Shown here one piece after another: positions 1 through 10,291 of a stretch of DNA of 64,000 nt. Positions within the stretch are counted from its first letter, which is position 1; each line of letters begins with the position of its first letter. The DNA is taken from assembly GCA_025201375.1 (NCBI GenBank), contig JAIWZP010000046.1, positions 124,001 through 188,000 on the forward strand, read 5' to 3'. The notes beneath the pieces are model-generated. The model worked only from the letters and a program-made list of their open reading frames with translations. It was not told where the DNA came from and made no database searches. The position numbers were made by a program, and so were the translations under genes. The DNA comes from Gongronella butleri. Its lineage: Eukaryota; Mucoromycota; Mucoromycetes; Mucorales; Cunninghamellaceae.

Positions 1-363
1 AGCTGGTGATGGATGTGTGGATATCGTGCAAGCCTGTGGCGGCGGACGACCGCGTGCTGGCGGCCGTGTAGGCCCTTGTTTTGGCGACGAGCTGCGCAAT
101 GCGGTCGGCCATCTGCTCCTGCTCGCTGACCAAGGCAAACACACCCGGCTTGTCAAGCGTGTCCAGCTCATCCTGCTCATCCTTGTCCTCCTTGATTTCC
201 TTGTCCACCGCCGACACAACCTTCTCGAGCAGTGCACGCTGGTGCGCATATCGCGAGTGCCGGTAGCCCGCATAGGTCGCAAATACAGGGTACAAAAGAC
301 GCTGTCAATTAAAAAAAAATAGGGAATAAGTCGTTGGATTTGCCTCCCTCTTTCACGCAATGA

Positions 364-398
<35 letters not shown>

Positions 399-884
399 TT
401 TTACCTTGACAATGCCAATGACGCCAGACGCAATGCCGGTCAGACCGACACCAAAGATGATGGCAATGGCAAGAACTTGCTGTGTGGGCACTTTTGGTGC
501 CTGAGGCGCGCGTTGGTAAAGAATCACGGGTTCGGGCGCAGGCTGGGGTATCAGCGCCGCAGGCGGTGGGGTGTATCGTGTCTTGACAGGGGCAGAGACC
601 AGCTCAGAGGGTGGCGACGACGCCGCGGTCGCCGCAGGTGCAAGTGTAGACGCTGAATTTTCTGTGGTTGTCGTCGTGCTGGTGCTGGCGCTGGTGCTGC
701 CACTTGTGCTGCTGTTTGACAGGGCCCCAACATCCACTCGCTCAAAGGCAATCTTGATTTCGTCGTCCGTGAGGCCCTTGCTCTTCAAAAAAGCGACTTT
801 TTTGTCCTTTGCAGCGGCCTGTACCTTGGGAGACGACAGGAATGTGTGTGCAAGCTTCAGCAGATCGTCTCGTGGCTCGGCCAT
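1..884 (-). CDS. PEX14: Peroxin-14 (Pex14), 3' end beyond the window
   Basis: Exons read on the minus strand are 884-405 and 301-1 (open at the window edge), joined by a GT-AG intron with a long homopolymer next to the donor. The N-terminus (MAEPRDDLLKLAHTFLSSPK) and the following LKSKGLTDDEIKIAFERV form the Pex14 N-terminal helical domain, which binds Pex5 and Pex19 WxxxF/Y motifs. A Ser/Thr/Ala/Pro-rich linker follows, then one hydrophobic segment (about residues 141-160, LAIAIIFGVGLTGIASGVIG). After the intron comes a charged, coiled-coil-like stretch (LEKVVSAVDKEIKEDKDEQ). This order matches Pex14, the peroxisomal-membrane docking factor for PTS1/PTS2 import. The ATG at 884 is chosen because the Pex14 domain starts there; an in-frame upstream ATG at 1001 would add a low-complexity leader. 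Family assignment is firm; the C-terminus is not visible. Confidence 0.88.
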
Positions 885-1520
885 GGTGTGAGTGTAAGTG
901 TGAAGAAAAAAAAAAAAAGTAAGGGGAAAGAAAGAATTGTTGGTCAGCGTCAATCGTCTATTTGTCATGTGATTCTCGCCCCGCAAAAAAAAGTTGGGCA
1001 CCCAAATTGGGAAAGTCCCCCCCTGGACCTGATTGCAGGATCACGCGGGGACGCGTCTCTACTTTGATCACACACTCTCTCACACTTATCGAAATTGCGA
1101 TATGAGCATCATCGCAGGGGCAAACAGCTCGTTTTCACTTGATCTCGACCTCATTCTACAAGCTCCGACCCGCGGCACATTGACAACCTGCGGCTAGGTG
1201 GCGTAGTTTTTGTCTTTTTCCCTAGTTTTTCAACACCTATTGGTTCTGCGACGCGTCGAGATCAGAAGGTCAATGAGTCAAAATGGTGTCACTGACCAGT
1301 GAGAGACGCTCCAGGACGTTCCAGAATGGTTGCCAGTGACAAAAAAAACAAGCAGCGGGCTGCGCCTGTGTCCAGCCTCCCCTGATTTGGTCAGCCCTTG
1401 GTATAAAAAAGGTGCGGTGTGGCAACACCCTCCTTTGTTTCGTCACCCCCTCTCCTTTTTTTTATATTTACCATTTCTTTTTTGTGTTTTAATCCCGTTT
1501 TTGCTTCCTAGTTCCAAAGA
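885..1520. other. Intergenic: divergent promoter region of PEX14 and the PNRC-like gene
   Basis: No convincing gene is seen. The stretch separates two divergently transcribed genes. It holds A/T homopolymers, a few ACGCGT/GCGACGCGTC words and a TATA-like element near 1402. A pyrimidine-rich leader precedes the ATG at 1521. Confidence 0.6.
1402..1410 (+). promoter_or_regulatory. TATA-like element upstream of the PNRC-like gene
   Basis: TATAAAAAA lies about 110 bp before the ATG at 1521 and is followed by a C/T-rich leader, a plausible RNA polymerase II core promoter. Position and sequence are seen; function is inferred. Confidence 0.45.
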
Positions 1521-2097
1521 ATGACAGTAGAAGCCACATCAAACCATTCTCACCTCATGGTGCCTAAAAAAGTAAAGCGTCGTAGTGTCAAGCTCGCTTC
1601 AGAGAACAAGACCCCGCTGGCGCAGCCACCATCCCCACTGCCGTCGCACCGTGCGACGCCCGGCAAATCAAAACAAGGTACGCAGCCATCGTCACCGTCC
1701 CCGACCACCGTTAAAAAACGGCCACGGAGCAAGAGTGCTGGCAAACTCAAGGTCGAAATCGCGCTTCCGCCGCCCATGGTTCCCCTTCCGTGAGTGAACA
1801 GGCAAAAAAAAAGAATCAAAAGTGTGTGTGCAAGCTTTGAGGCGTGCACACGACGGATGCACGCAACGACGTCATCATGGACGAATTGACGGGGGATGGG
1901 GAGGAGAGGGGGGAAAAGCTGATGTTTCCCTTTTTAGGCGTGGCAGCAAGCATTTGTTTGCCAATGCCGTGTTCCAAAGTGCGCCGCTCGCAAGCGACTT
2001 GCCAACGCCCATCACGCCGCCGGCGCCCAAGCGCTCCGTGTCGTGGCATTACTGGCCACGCAACGAGGCACACTTTGTGCTCCATTGCCCCCATTGA
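1521..2097 (+). CDS. PNRC-motif protein, probable mRNA decapping cofactor
   Basis: Exons are 1521-1789 and 1938-2097, with a GTGAGT donor and a TTTTTAG acceptor; the split proline codon restores frame and gives about 142 residues. Exon 1 is basic and Ser/Pro-rich with KKVKRR and KKRPRSK clusters. Exon 2 carries GSKHLFANAVFQSAP then LASDLPTPITPP. This matches the PNRC short motif (aromatic-A-G/N-x-x-F, small residues, then LPxP) of PNRC1/2 and the Edc1/Edc2 activators, which bind Dcp1 through the LPxP segment and stimulate Dcp2 decapping. Without splicing, the first exon would end at 1793 and lose the motif, which supports the intron. The role in decapping is inferred from the motif alone; the rest of the protein is low complexity. 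Confidence 0.7.
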
Positions 2098-2338
2098 ATG
2101 GAACGGGCAAAAAACAAAGCAAAAAGATACCCATGTTTTTATCGTCGTTTTTGATTTCCCCCCCCCCTCTCCTGCTTTCTTTTTTCGCATAATGCCTTTT
2201 TCAGGCGGGTGTGTTCACCTGATCCACATGACTCAGCCTTTCTAGGAACCCCCCTCTCTCCCCTTTTTTTCATCCAATCCAACTTGCCTCTCTTTTTTCC
2301 TTTTGTTTCGGCATCTTTTTTTTTTATTGTTTCCCCCC

Positions 2339-2941
2339 ATGTCTCGTTCGTCCGCATTGACTGGCATGTACCAAGGTGATACTAATAAAAACGACAAGGA
2401 GAATCAACAGCCACAATGGATCACGCCCATGTTTTTCTCGCCGACGCTGACACTTCGCTTACCAGGGGCGTGGGTGGATGCACCTGCGCATCAACAACAG
2501 GTCTTATATCCTCAAGAACAAGAGCACGCAAAGGCCAATGACCCTGCTGCCACTGCTGCTGCCGTGATGGCGGCGTCGGCGGTCGTGGGCAACGCAGGGA
2601 CGTCAAGCAACAGCGGCGGTGATAACGACCCGTCGGATCACACGATGGACCGGCTAAGAGAGACTATTGCGACACTGCGCGAGCAGGCAAAGCAGCTGGA
2701 GAAGACGGACATTGTGGTGAAAAAGAGCATCCAGATCGTGTCGCAGAAAAGGATCTTGGCAGTGCACCAGCGACGCAGCAAATCGCAATGGGACTGGTGT
2801 GAACCACACACGCTGCCGGATTTGGCCCCATCCGATGCCGACGACGATTGGAGCGACTGGGAATGGGTCGACGAAGAAGACGACCACGAGGACACCACCG
2901 CCGCCAAGGATGGCAAGCCCAACAGCGCCTCCTCCTCTTGA
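2339..2941 (+). CDS. Unrecognised acidic protein with a short coiled coil
   Basis: Single-exon reading frame of 200 residues starting MSRSSALTGMYQGD at the first ATG after a pyrimidine-rich leader. Visible features are an N-terminal polar segment (KNDKENQQPQWITPMFFSP), an alanine-rich middle, a probable coiled coil (MDRLRETIATLREQAKQLEK), then a basic stretch (QKRILAVHQRRSKSQWDW). The tail is acidic and tryptophan-rich (DDWSDWEWVDEEDDHED). No family is recognised. It lies on the same strand as the PNRC-like and Cut8-like genes, with its own spacer on each side. The sustained open frame and biased composition argue that it is real; the function is unknown. Confidence 0.6.
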   Translation: MSRSSALTGMYQGDTNKNDKENQQPQWITPMFFSPTLTLRLPGAWVDAPAHQQQVLYPQEQEHAKANDPAATAAAVMAASAVVGNAGTSSNSGGDNDPSDHTMDRLRETIATLREQAKQLEKTDIVVKKSIQIVSQKRILAVHQRRSKSQWDWCEPHTLPDLAPSDADDDWSDWEWVDEEDDHEDTTAAKDGKPNSASSS

Positions 2942-3288
2942 AATCCCCCTCCATTTTTTTTTTTTTTTTTTTACGCGTAGAATCTTTTTTTTTTTACAAA
3001 CTCACGTTCCCTTCCCGTCCCCATTTATCATGTTTTATTGATCCAAGTATACCACCATTTTTGAATAAAAAAAAAAGGCACCACGTGCATGCAATGCTGC
3101 TGCTTTGATGATGAAACGAGCTACCGACAGGAAAAACCGATAATTTAACGACGCCATGCGCGCCCAATTTGTTTTTGGCTAAAAGGCGGAGATTTAAGTG
3201 AGCCGTCTTGCCGGAGGCGAAAAAAAGAAGGGAGTCATTGAATTGATATTTTTCTCTTTTTTTTCTTTTCCACGCTTCCCAACTTACT
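2942..3288 (+). other. Intergenic spacer between two plus-strand genes
   Basis: Contains T-runs (2955-2972, 2985-2994), a possible AATAAA poly(A) signal near 3063 for the upstream gene, and a pyrimidine tract before the ATG at 3289. No gene seen. Confidence 0.5.
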
Positions 3289-3897
3289 ATGGCTTCCTCA
3301 CAAAATAGCGTCTTTCGACAGCAACAGCAGCTGTATCGGTCGACACACTATCTATCCAAGCCCAAGCAGCCCGCCAATCTCTATACCCCGTCCCCACCAC
3401 CTCAAAATACCTCGCTGTACAAAGGTAAAAAGAAGAAGGAAGTGAATAAAACGATCTCGACTTTGTCTGACCCGCCCAATTTGTCTTCTCTGCAGGCTCC
3501 AAACGACGAGCTTCTGAAGATGAGGACATGGCCGACGTGCTAGAGACCGCAGTCGAGCGACCAAGCCGCGTCGTCAAGCGTGTCCAGCGCTCACAAAAGC
3601 CGCTTCCTTTGCCAAAGCTTTTAGGTATTTTTAAAAAAAAAAAAGTGGCCTCGCCCCCTGTATTGTCCCATTCGGCTCAATTGACGACTTTTTCTTTTTT
3701 CATCCATAGGTACCTTGGACAAGGACAAATTGATTGATTTGATCAATGACCTCGTCGACGCGCAGCCGGCGTTGCAATCGCAAGTCGAGGCGCACCTGAC
3801 GTCGCCAGAATTCAACCCCAACGTCTTGTGCCCCGTTCCTCTCGCTCCCGCCATGATGCCGTCGTCGTCATCGGCATCACCATCACCGCCCAATTGA
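3289..3897 (+). CDS. Short Cut8/Sts1-like nuclear proteasome tethering protein
   Basis: Exons are 3289-3424, 3496-3624 and 3710-3897, all GT-AG and in frame, giving about 150 residues. Exon 2 reads GSKRRASEDEDMADVLE, a basic NLS-like cluster followed by an acidic patch. It runs into KPLPLPKLLGTLDKDKLID and LINDLVDAQPALQSQVEAHL. The PLPLP(K/R)LL-x-TLD-x-D-x-L block followed by a helix with QPAL (HPEL in relatives) is the signature at the start of the Cut8/Sts1 domain, which tethers the proteasome to the nuclear envelope. The usual six-helix-bundle region that should follow is missing: after the first helices the chain ends in a Ser/Pro tail (SSSSASPSPPN). It is either a genuinely short family member or a model missing a 3' exon. 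Family assignment is moderately sure. Confidence 0.65.
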
Positions 3898-5319
3898 TCC
3901 CCCCTCTCCTCCTCGTTCCCGTTCATGCCTTTGATTTCACGATATCCCTCTTCACTCTCCTTTTTTTTTAGAGTCACTTGCACTCCCCTTTGCACTTGAC
4001 TTGCATGATGACAAATTAAAACATCAATGGGAAAGAGCAAAAACAGGTTTTTTTTTATTTTTTTGGTCGAGATTTGCCTTTTTTTATTGTTCAAGAGTGT
4101 GTGTGTGTGCGTGTACGCGCACGCGTCGTGGCCACGTCATTTTTTGCACACTTTGTTCCCATTTTGAACGGCCGGGCCGCCCGAGGTTGAGCGAAAAGAT
4201 GGAATGACATCTCGGCGGGAAAATTGTGGTGCGAGAAAGAGAGCGTGGTAGCACTTTGCACCTTCATTGGCCCATTGTGGCGATCTCACCTCCCCCCCCC
4301 CATTCGGGTTCCCAAGATGGGCGACCGTGAGGGACGAGTGAGGCATTTTGCCGTGCTAAAATCTAGTTTTTTTATTTTAGACCACGTCACGCGCTAGGAA
4401 ATGGCAAATAGGTGCCGCCGAGTGTATCGAGGGAGGCCGTCGCCGTCCCCAATTTGCCTGCGGCAAGCCTTGCAGCTTGCTGCGGGATGATGACTGAAAG
4501 GACGGATGGCCCATGAGTCATGCTTTCTTTTGCTTGGTGATCACCCACCTCGTGGCATCTTGCTGAGCGGAAAAAAAAAAAAAAAGTGTGAGGGGAAAGG
4601 GAAAAATTGTACCCCCAATGGAAGGATCCGGTTGCCATGGCGACCAAAAAAAAAAAAAAAAAAAAAAACAGCCTTACACGAATCGGGCCACTCTCTCCAT
4701 AACTCAGAGTGTGTGTGTGTGATGTGCAATTGCCATCAGGTGATGCCTTGCCTCTCTCCCCTCCATCCCCTTGCGACGATTTGAATCGACCACCGGCTAT
4801 GGACCCTTTTTTCCTTTAGGCTTTTTTTTTTTTTTTGGCTTGTCGTCATCCCCCCATCATCCCATCAAAACCTGAAAAAGATTTTTTGACGAGGCGTGAT
4901 TGGTGCCAATGGATTATTCCTTTTTTCAACGTGTTTTTTCATTCCCGAAACGACAAGCTGGCTTTTCGAGGCAAAAACGATCAAGAGAGGGAGGGGGGCC
5001 GGCTGATTTTCCAGGTGTCAGGGAAAAAAAAGCCCGTTCTACGAATTTGGGGGGTGGGGGGAAAAAAGCCAGGTCGATTTCTTTTTTTTTTTTCCTCTTT
5101 CCACCACCACCTTTTTCGTCTCACTGTCTCTCTTTTTTCTCTTTCTACACGCCTCTCACACTCTCGCTTTTTGTTTTTTTTTCTCGACTTTGACTCCGTT
5201 TTCCTCCTTCTCTTCTCCCTCTCCACCTTGCCTCGCCTCCCACCCTATCCATGCTTAGGCTCTCTATTCCCTCCTCATCGAGAATACAGGGTCAAAATAA
5301 TAGAAGCTCGCGATACACT
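3898..5319. other. 1.4-kb intergenic region
   Basis: No supported gene. It contains short GT dinucleotide runs (about 4098-4113 and 4709-4722), A- and T-homopolymers (4571-4585, 4646-4668), and a long C/T-rich stretch (5085-5270), the probable leader of the TBC gene. The open frames here are short and compositionally biased by homopolymers. Confidence 0.5.
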
Positions 5320-6703
5320 ATGGACCAAGATGAATTGCTCTCGAATTTAAAGGACTATGAAGAGATTTTGCAGTCTGAAGTCTATGTGGATATCGACCGC
5401 CTACGGATACTCGCCCGCCACGGCGTTCCGCAGCAAATCCGTGGGGTAAGAAAAAGAGGAAAAGTGCTCGGAACCAACAAAAAAGACGCTTTGTATCGAC
5501 CAATTCTTTTTTGTTTGTTACAGGATGTGTGGAAATTCTTGTTGGGTGTCGAGCAAGCCGATCGATGTACGTGTGCAATGCCAAGAAACAAAAGAAAAAG
5601 CACACGGGCTCATCCTCTTTTTTATATACTTGACAGCCAAGGAGCTGAGCAGTAGCAAGGAACGGCAAGAAGAATACGCGCAAATCGACAAGACCGATCC
5701 TGATGTGGCCAAGCGCATCCGTGGCGAGGTCAGCCGGTACCAGCGCAAGGTGCGCGAGCTCGAGGGCAAGCATTATGCCGAACAATTTGAAAATGTCATC
5801 CTTGCCTACCTCAATACGAATCGAAGTGTCGAATACTCGCCCGGCATGGTCGCTCTGTGCGCACCATTCATCTATTGCCTCGACAAGGAGTACGATGCCT
5901 ATTACTGCTTTGAGCGCATGATGCAGGCCATTGGTAAAACATTTTAAAAAAAATGCATGCATTGACTTCATTCTCACCTTTAATTTCGCTCTCTTTTTGT
6001 AGAGGATGTCTATTCGACGCACACCATAAAGGAGCGCGTGGCCACCTTTATGTCCCTCTTTCGCCAAATGATACCCGACCTGTATAGCTACTTTGAAGAT
6101 GAAGAAGTCGATTTGAACGAATGGGTCACTTCGTGGCTGCAACATCTCTTGGCCAAGGAAATGACCTTTGACGACCTGTTGCGCTTGTGGGGTAAAGCAT
6201 TCAAAGCAACCTTTGCCACAATCATTTGGCTTGCTAACGCGCTTTTCCTTTTTTTTTTTAAAGACGTCTATTTTGCCATTGTCGATCCGCTTGAATTCCA
6301 TCCATTCATCTGCTTGTGTAAGCATCCTGGGAATTCAGCCTTTGCACTGCGCGCGGGCAAGCTGGGGGTGGGGCGAGGGAGAGGGGGACGCGTCATGGCT
6401 GATTTTTATTTTTATTTTTTTCTTTCAGCCATCCTCCGAAACGTCAAGGAAAAGCTGGAAGATTTGGAGCAATCCGAGATCCGCACCATCTTGCTTCGTC
6501 TGCCGTGCCTCAACATGCGCATGGTACGTGAAAAACACACACACCAAAAAAAGCTCATCGGCCACATTTTGGGGACCAAACAACCAAAGAGGACTTTTAA
6601 CTTTCTTTTTTTTTTTTAACGTTGCGCATAGATCATTGCCGAGGCCGTGAACTTGCGTCATGAGACTTGGGAACGACAGATTTCTGAAGATGCCGAGCTA
6701 TAA
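5320..6703 (+). CDS. TBC-domain (Rab-GAP fold) protein with non-canonical catalytic fingers
   Basis: Seven exons: 5320-5445, 5524-5566, 5637-5933, 6003-6191, 6264-6317, 6429-6523 and 6632-6703; 291 residues. TBC hallmarks are HGVPQQIRGDVWKFLLGVE near the N-terminus, APFIYCLDKEYDAYYCFERM in the middle, and LLRLWDVYFAIVDPLEFHPF towards the C-terminus. In active TBC GAPs an IxxDxxR arginine finger and a YxQ glutamine finger supply catalysis. Here the equivalent segments read RIRGEVSRY (Glu for Asp, Arg kept) and VEYSPGMV (Pro where Gln belongs), so GAP activity is doubtful. Length and layout are close to the Bub2/Cdc16 size class, but orthology cannot be fixed by eye. An in-frame upstream ATG at 5251 would add 23 residues; 5320 is preferred for its typical MDQDELL start. 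Confidence 0.8.
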
Positions 6704-7819
6704 TAACGTAGCGCGTGGCCATGCGCGCATGCTCCGGATCCTTGGACCATCCCTCCACCACCCCTCATCAGTTTCACGCCCCATCTTTGCATCTCCACAC
6801 ACACACACAAACACACAAACGCACACACACACACACACACATCTTGTCGACGCGCCTCTTTTATTTTCGTTACTGTATTCGCCTGTTTCGTTTTTTTTTA
6901 TATTCAACCTTTTTTTTTATGTGCCCAACTTTGCTTTATTCACGAATTGCTCCCATCCATTGGCCTCTTCCACCACTCATTCGCACGCCTCGTTCCCCCA
7001 ATTGCTTTGTCTTTTTTTCTTTTTTTTTTAAAAAAAAGGAAAGGAAAAAAAATCGCGTCCCTCGCTCTTTTTTTTTCTTTTTTTTTCGAATGGCGTGTGC
7101 AATGGGTTTGGTTTCCACGGTCTCTCCTCCCCCTGTCTCCACTTTTTCCCTCTTTCCCCAGCTCCCGACACTTGTCGTACTCCATCGTCCCACTTTTTAC
7201 TGACCTAGTGACACACACAAACACACACATTTACACACACACGCCGTGTCATGGGGTGCCAATGTCACCCAGGCAAGTGGATTGACTTTAACACACGTGT
7301 GCTCGTGCCTTCGTTTTCATTTTCCCTCTTTTATTTGTGGCCCACTGCCCCTGACCTTACCCTCGCGTCGGTGATACCTTTTTTCTTTTTAAATCTTTTG
7401 CATCCCTCACCACTCTGTCTCATGCTGATTTCATTCTCCAATTGCATCCCCCATAGACAATCTGATAGATCTTACATCCTCGTACCATTAAAACACCCCT
7501 TGCTCTCTGTATTTTGCTTTTTTTTTTGACAAGCTGCATAGGTCGACGGGAGTTTGTGTGATACATGCAGAATACATGCAGACAACCGCTGCTCCATTGC
7601 CACCTCGCGATAGAGCCCGATCAACTGCGTCAGTTTGATGCACGCGTCGGCTCAAGCAATCTCGAGCAAAAGACCAAAATCGTCAAAGTGGCATCAACAA
7701 TGCAAGATTTCCAATGGTACAGCCATCCAATCTCGTTCAAATTTGGTCCAGGTGACCATCGTGAGCACCTAAGATGCTACACAAGGCCTGAGTTCTCAAA
7801 GACAGTCTGAGCAGTGATT
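6704..7819. other. Intergenic, rich in CA microsatellites and T-runs
   Basis: Downstream of the TBC gene. It holds an imperfect (CA)n tract at about 6798-6841, a second at about 7211-7243, and pyrimidine-rich DNA between them. No convincing coding sequence is seen. Confidence 0.5.
6798..6841 (+). repeat. Imperfect (CA)n microsatellite
   Basis: Alternating CA interrupted by AAA and CG steps over about 44 bp; a shorter relative lies at 7211-7243. Confidence 0.85.
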
Positions 7820-8155
7820 CAATGTGCGATTTTTGATTTAACTTTGGAGGCGAATTGCGCGGGGGAAAACGCGTTCAAAGAGACCCACCTACGCGTCCAT
7901 CAGCAAGAGATTTTCCATGTGTATGGATTTGATTAGAAACAGGCGCGTGTGACGCGACGCTTGACGCGGTTCATGACGCGCCGAAAACCTTTGGGCTCAA
8001 ATTTGCTGTTGCGTGAATTCTGTCGAGATTCGTCTATTTTTTCAGAGATCCTCAGTGTGCACGCATGCCTCGGGCCGCGCTCTTTATAATGAAATGACAT
8101 TCAAGGCGCTGTGGTCAATTCTTGTTGCGTTTGCCTTGTGATGATCCAAATACTA
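7820..8155 (+). repeat. Dispersed repeat family R1, copy 1
   Basis: Similar by eye to 18050-18450 (same strand) and to 35390-35790 (opposite strand). Shared landmarks in order are CGCGTCCA..AGCAAGAG, GACGCGGTT..GACGCG, a TTTTTTCAG acceptor-like site, then TTCAAGGCGCTG and a stop at 8139-8141. After the acceptor-like site all three copies encode related C-terminal peptides of about 31-32 residues; this copy reads ASGRALYNEMTFKALWSILV before its end. Probably a degenerate gene or mobile-element remnant. Confidence 0.7.
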
Positions 8156-8371
8156 ACAAAAAAAAGCTTCAATCGCAATCGTTGTCTAATCGATCTTTGG
8201 TTTCAATGTACGCTGTGCATTGACAATCACAAGAGTGCCCAAAGCACGCGCATAAAATCAGGTGTCCATAAGCTGGTTTATTATTCTTTTATCATTTTTG
8301 ATTCTTTCATCATTTTTTTTATAATTTGTTGATTCTATAATTGTGTGGGGTTCTTTCTATGGTGTACGTAT

Positions 8372-9679
8372 CTACATCTTGGACATGGCGTCCATGGCCA
8401 TTTCGTAGGCAAAGAACGTGGCGGCGTTGGCGGGGAAGGCACGAGCCAGTGCGGGGCCGATGCCGTTCAGCAAGCCCTTTGTGCCGCTACGCAGGACGAT
8501 GCGCAGGGCCTCGCGCGAGTTCTTGATGCGAGGGTCATCCTGGACACGACTCTTGATCACGTCCTGGGGGAACGCGGGGATCCAAGCGGCCAGACCAGCA
8601 AATCCACCGGCCATGAGCAGATCGGCCGTGGTAAGGCCATCCTCGGGGTTCTTTTTCAGCGACTGGAACGTGCGCTTCAGACCCTCGTACGTGACTTTTT
8701 AAAAAGAAAAAAAAAGACGCGTCAATCCCATGATTGGCTCGTGTTTTTAGTGAATGGACCCGTGTGACTTACTGAAATAGAGACCATAGCTAGGGAAATC
8801 ACGGAGAATGGTGATCCCCAGACCACGGTAGATGCCGCCCAAGCCGTGGGCACGCACAGTGCGCACACCGCAATCGACCACGCCCTTGAACTAGTGGGGA
8901 AAAAATGAAAAAAGGGATGTTGTCAGAGACCTTTTTCTCTCTCTTGTCTTTCATTCGCTCTCTCCCTCTCTCCCGGTCGCAAAAAGGGAAACTCACGGGC
9001 GGCTCAAGCTTGCCATTGGCGCCAATGACACCCTTGGGGTCCTGGGTCTGCAGCTTGACCTTGAGCAATTCGATCGGACAGTTGAAGAACGACATGACGG
9101 AGCCGGCCAGGGCACCAGCAAGGCCCACCTCGCCGAGCGTCAATGGACGGTCCTCGCCGCCCTGGAGCATGCGACGGAAAGCGCCATTGGACATGAACAC
9201 AACGGCATTACTGGTCAAAAACAAAAAATCAGTCCCATTTTGCCCTCCTATTTGGCTCCTTTTTCCAGTTGTAATCTTTACCACAAGCCAATGCCGGCCA
9301 GAGGCGATGTGACACCACGATACAAGCCTTTGAACTAAGCATCAAAGAAGCGAATGGAGCGATTTAGCATTGGCATGGCGCCCTGTCAATCGCAAAAATC
9401 GCAAAAACTTACACCTTCCGCACGGACCAGCTGCTGGAAGCAGTCAATGCCGTTCTTGTAAATAGGGGGCGATGGCTGTGTCTGCATACGCACCTTGATC
9501 GTGTCAAACGAGTGGCCTGTAAAGCGCAAAACGATAAGCGTGAGTCATTTTTCGCCCTATCTCACAGTGTAAAACACTTTACCGACGACCACCTGGGCCC
9601 AGCCACCAATGGTGCCAGCCGTCAGGTCCTGAGCAAGCTTGGGTATGGCCAGCTTTTGCTTTTGTTCGAGGGCAGCCAT
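8372..9679 (-). CDS. Mitochondrial carrier family (SLC25) transporter
   Basis: Minus-strand exons are 9679-9583, 9516-9413, 9334-9282, 9210-8997, 8890-8773 and 8694-8372; 302 residues, the usual family length. Three repeats each carry the matrix signature Px(D/E)xx(K/R) in near form: HSFDTIKVRMQTQ (Ser for Pro), CPIELLKVKLQTQ and FPQDVIKSRVQDD. Each is followed by the G-rich repeat end (FKGLYRGVTSPLAGIG, LGGIYRGLGITILRDFPSYG, TKGLLNGIGPALARAFPAN). The FDTIKVRMQTQ block and overall layout resemble the carnitine/acylcarnitine and basic amino acid branch (SLC25A20/29, Crc1/Ymc1-like); the substrate is not decided here. It acts in the mitochondrial inner membrane. The start MAALEQKQKLAIPKLAQDLT places the first transmembrane helix (AGTIGGWAQVVVG) normally. 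It is divergent from CLIP-170. Confidence 0.88.
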
Positions 9680-10291
9680 AAGGTATCTGTCAAAAAAAAA
9701 AAAAAAAAAAAAAAGAGGGGAAAAAAGAAAGAAAGGGGAGGAGGGAAAAAAAAAAAGAAATTTTCGAAAAAAAAAAAAAAGGGCGATGGGACCCGATTGA
9801 CCTCAAACAAGAAGTCATTCATTGGCTCGTTGCCACCAACGAGTCATTTGTCGCAAAAATCAGGAAAAATCAACCCAATCACACGGGTGTGCCTTGATTT
9901 TGCATGAATCGGGCAGATCCGAAAAGAAAAGAAAAAATAATAGGATCCCAATGGCCATCGTGGCTGCTACTTTTTTGCGCGTGAAACGGATTCTTCACAG
10001 ATCATGTGATGGATGAAAGGACTTTTGGCGGGTGGATCGAGTGCTTTTCGTTGGCATGGTGAAGGGCAATTCGTGAGGTTACACACGCGAAATGTGCACT
10101 AAAAGAACCTTTTTGATTGCCACTCTCCCTCGACCCATTTTATTTTATATTCTTTGTTCTTCTTTTTGCTCTCTTTTTTTTTTTTTCTTGACCATCCCCT
10201 TTTTTACCTTTGATAACCCCCCTTTTTATTCTTTCATACCCTTCCCCGTTACTCACACTGTCCACGTTTTCCCCCTTTTAGCGCCACTTTT
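9680..10291. other. Divergent promoter region between the carrier and CLIP-170 genes
   Basis: Purine-rich homopolymer block at 9691-9780 just upstream of the carrier start, then mixed sequence, then a C/T-rich leader before the ATG at 10292. No gene seen. Confidence 0.5.

Noticed and set aside
3940..4060. Acceptor-like TTTTTTTTAG after the Cut8-like stop, possibly a missing 3' exon
   Set aside because: No good donor precedes the stop and the sequence after it has no helix-bundle character; noted only as a caveat.
6798..7243. CRISPR-like or regulatory array
   Set aside because: The repetition is only CA microsatellite without spacers, in a eukaryotic context.
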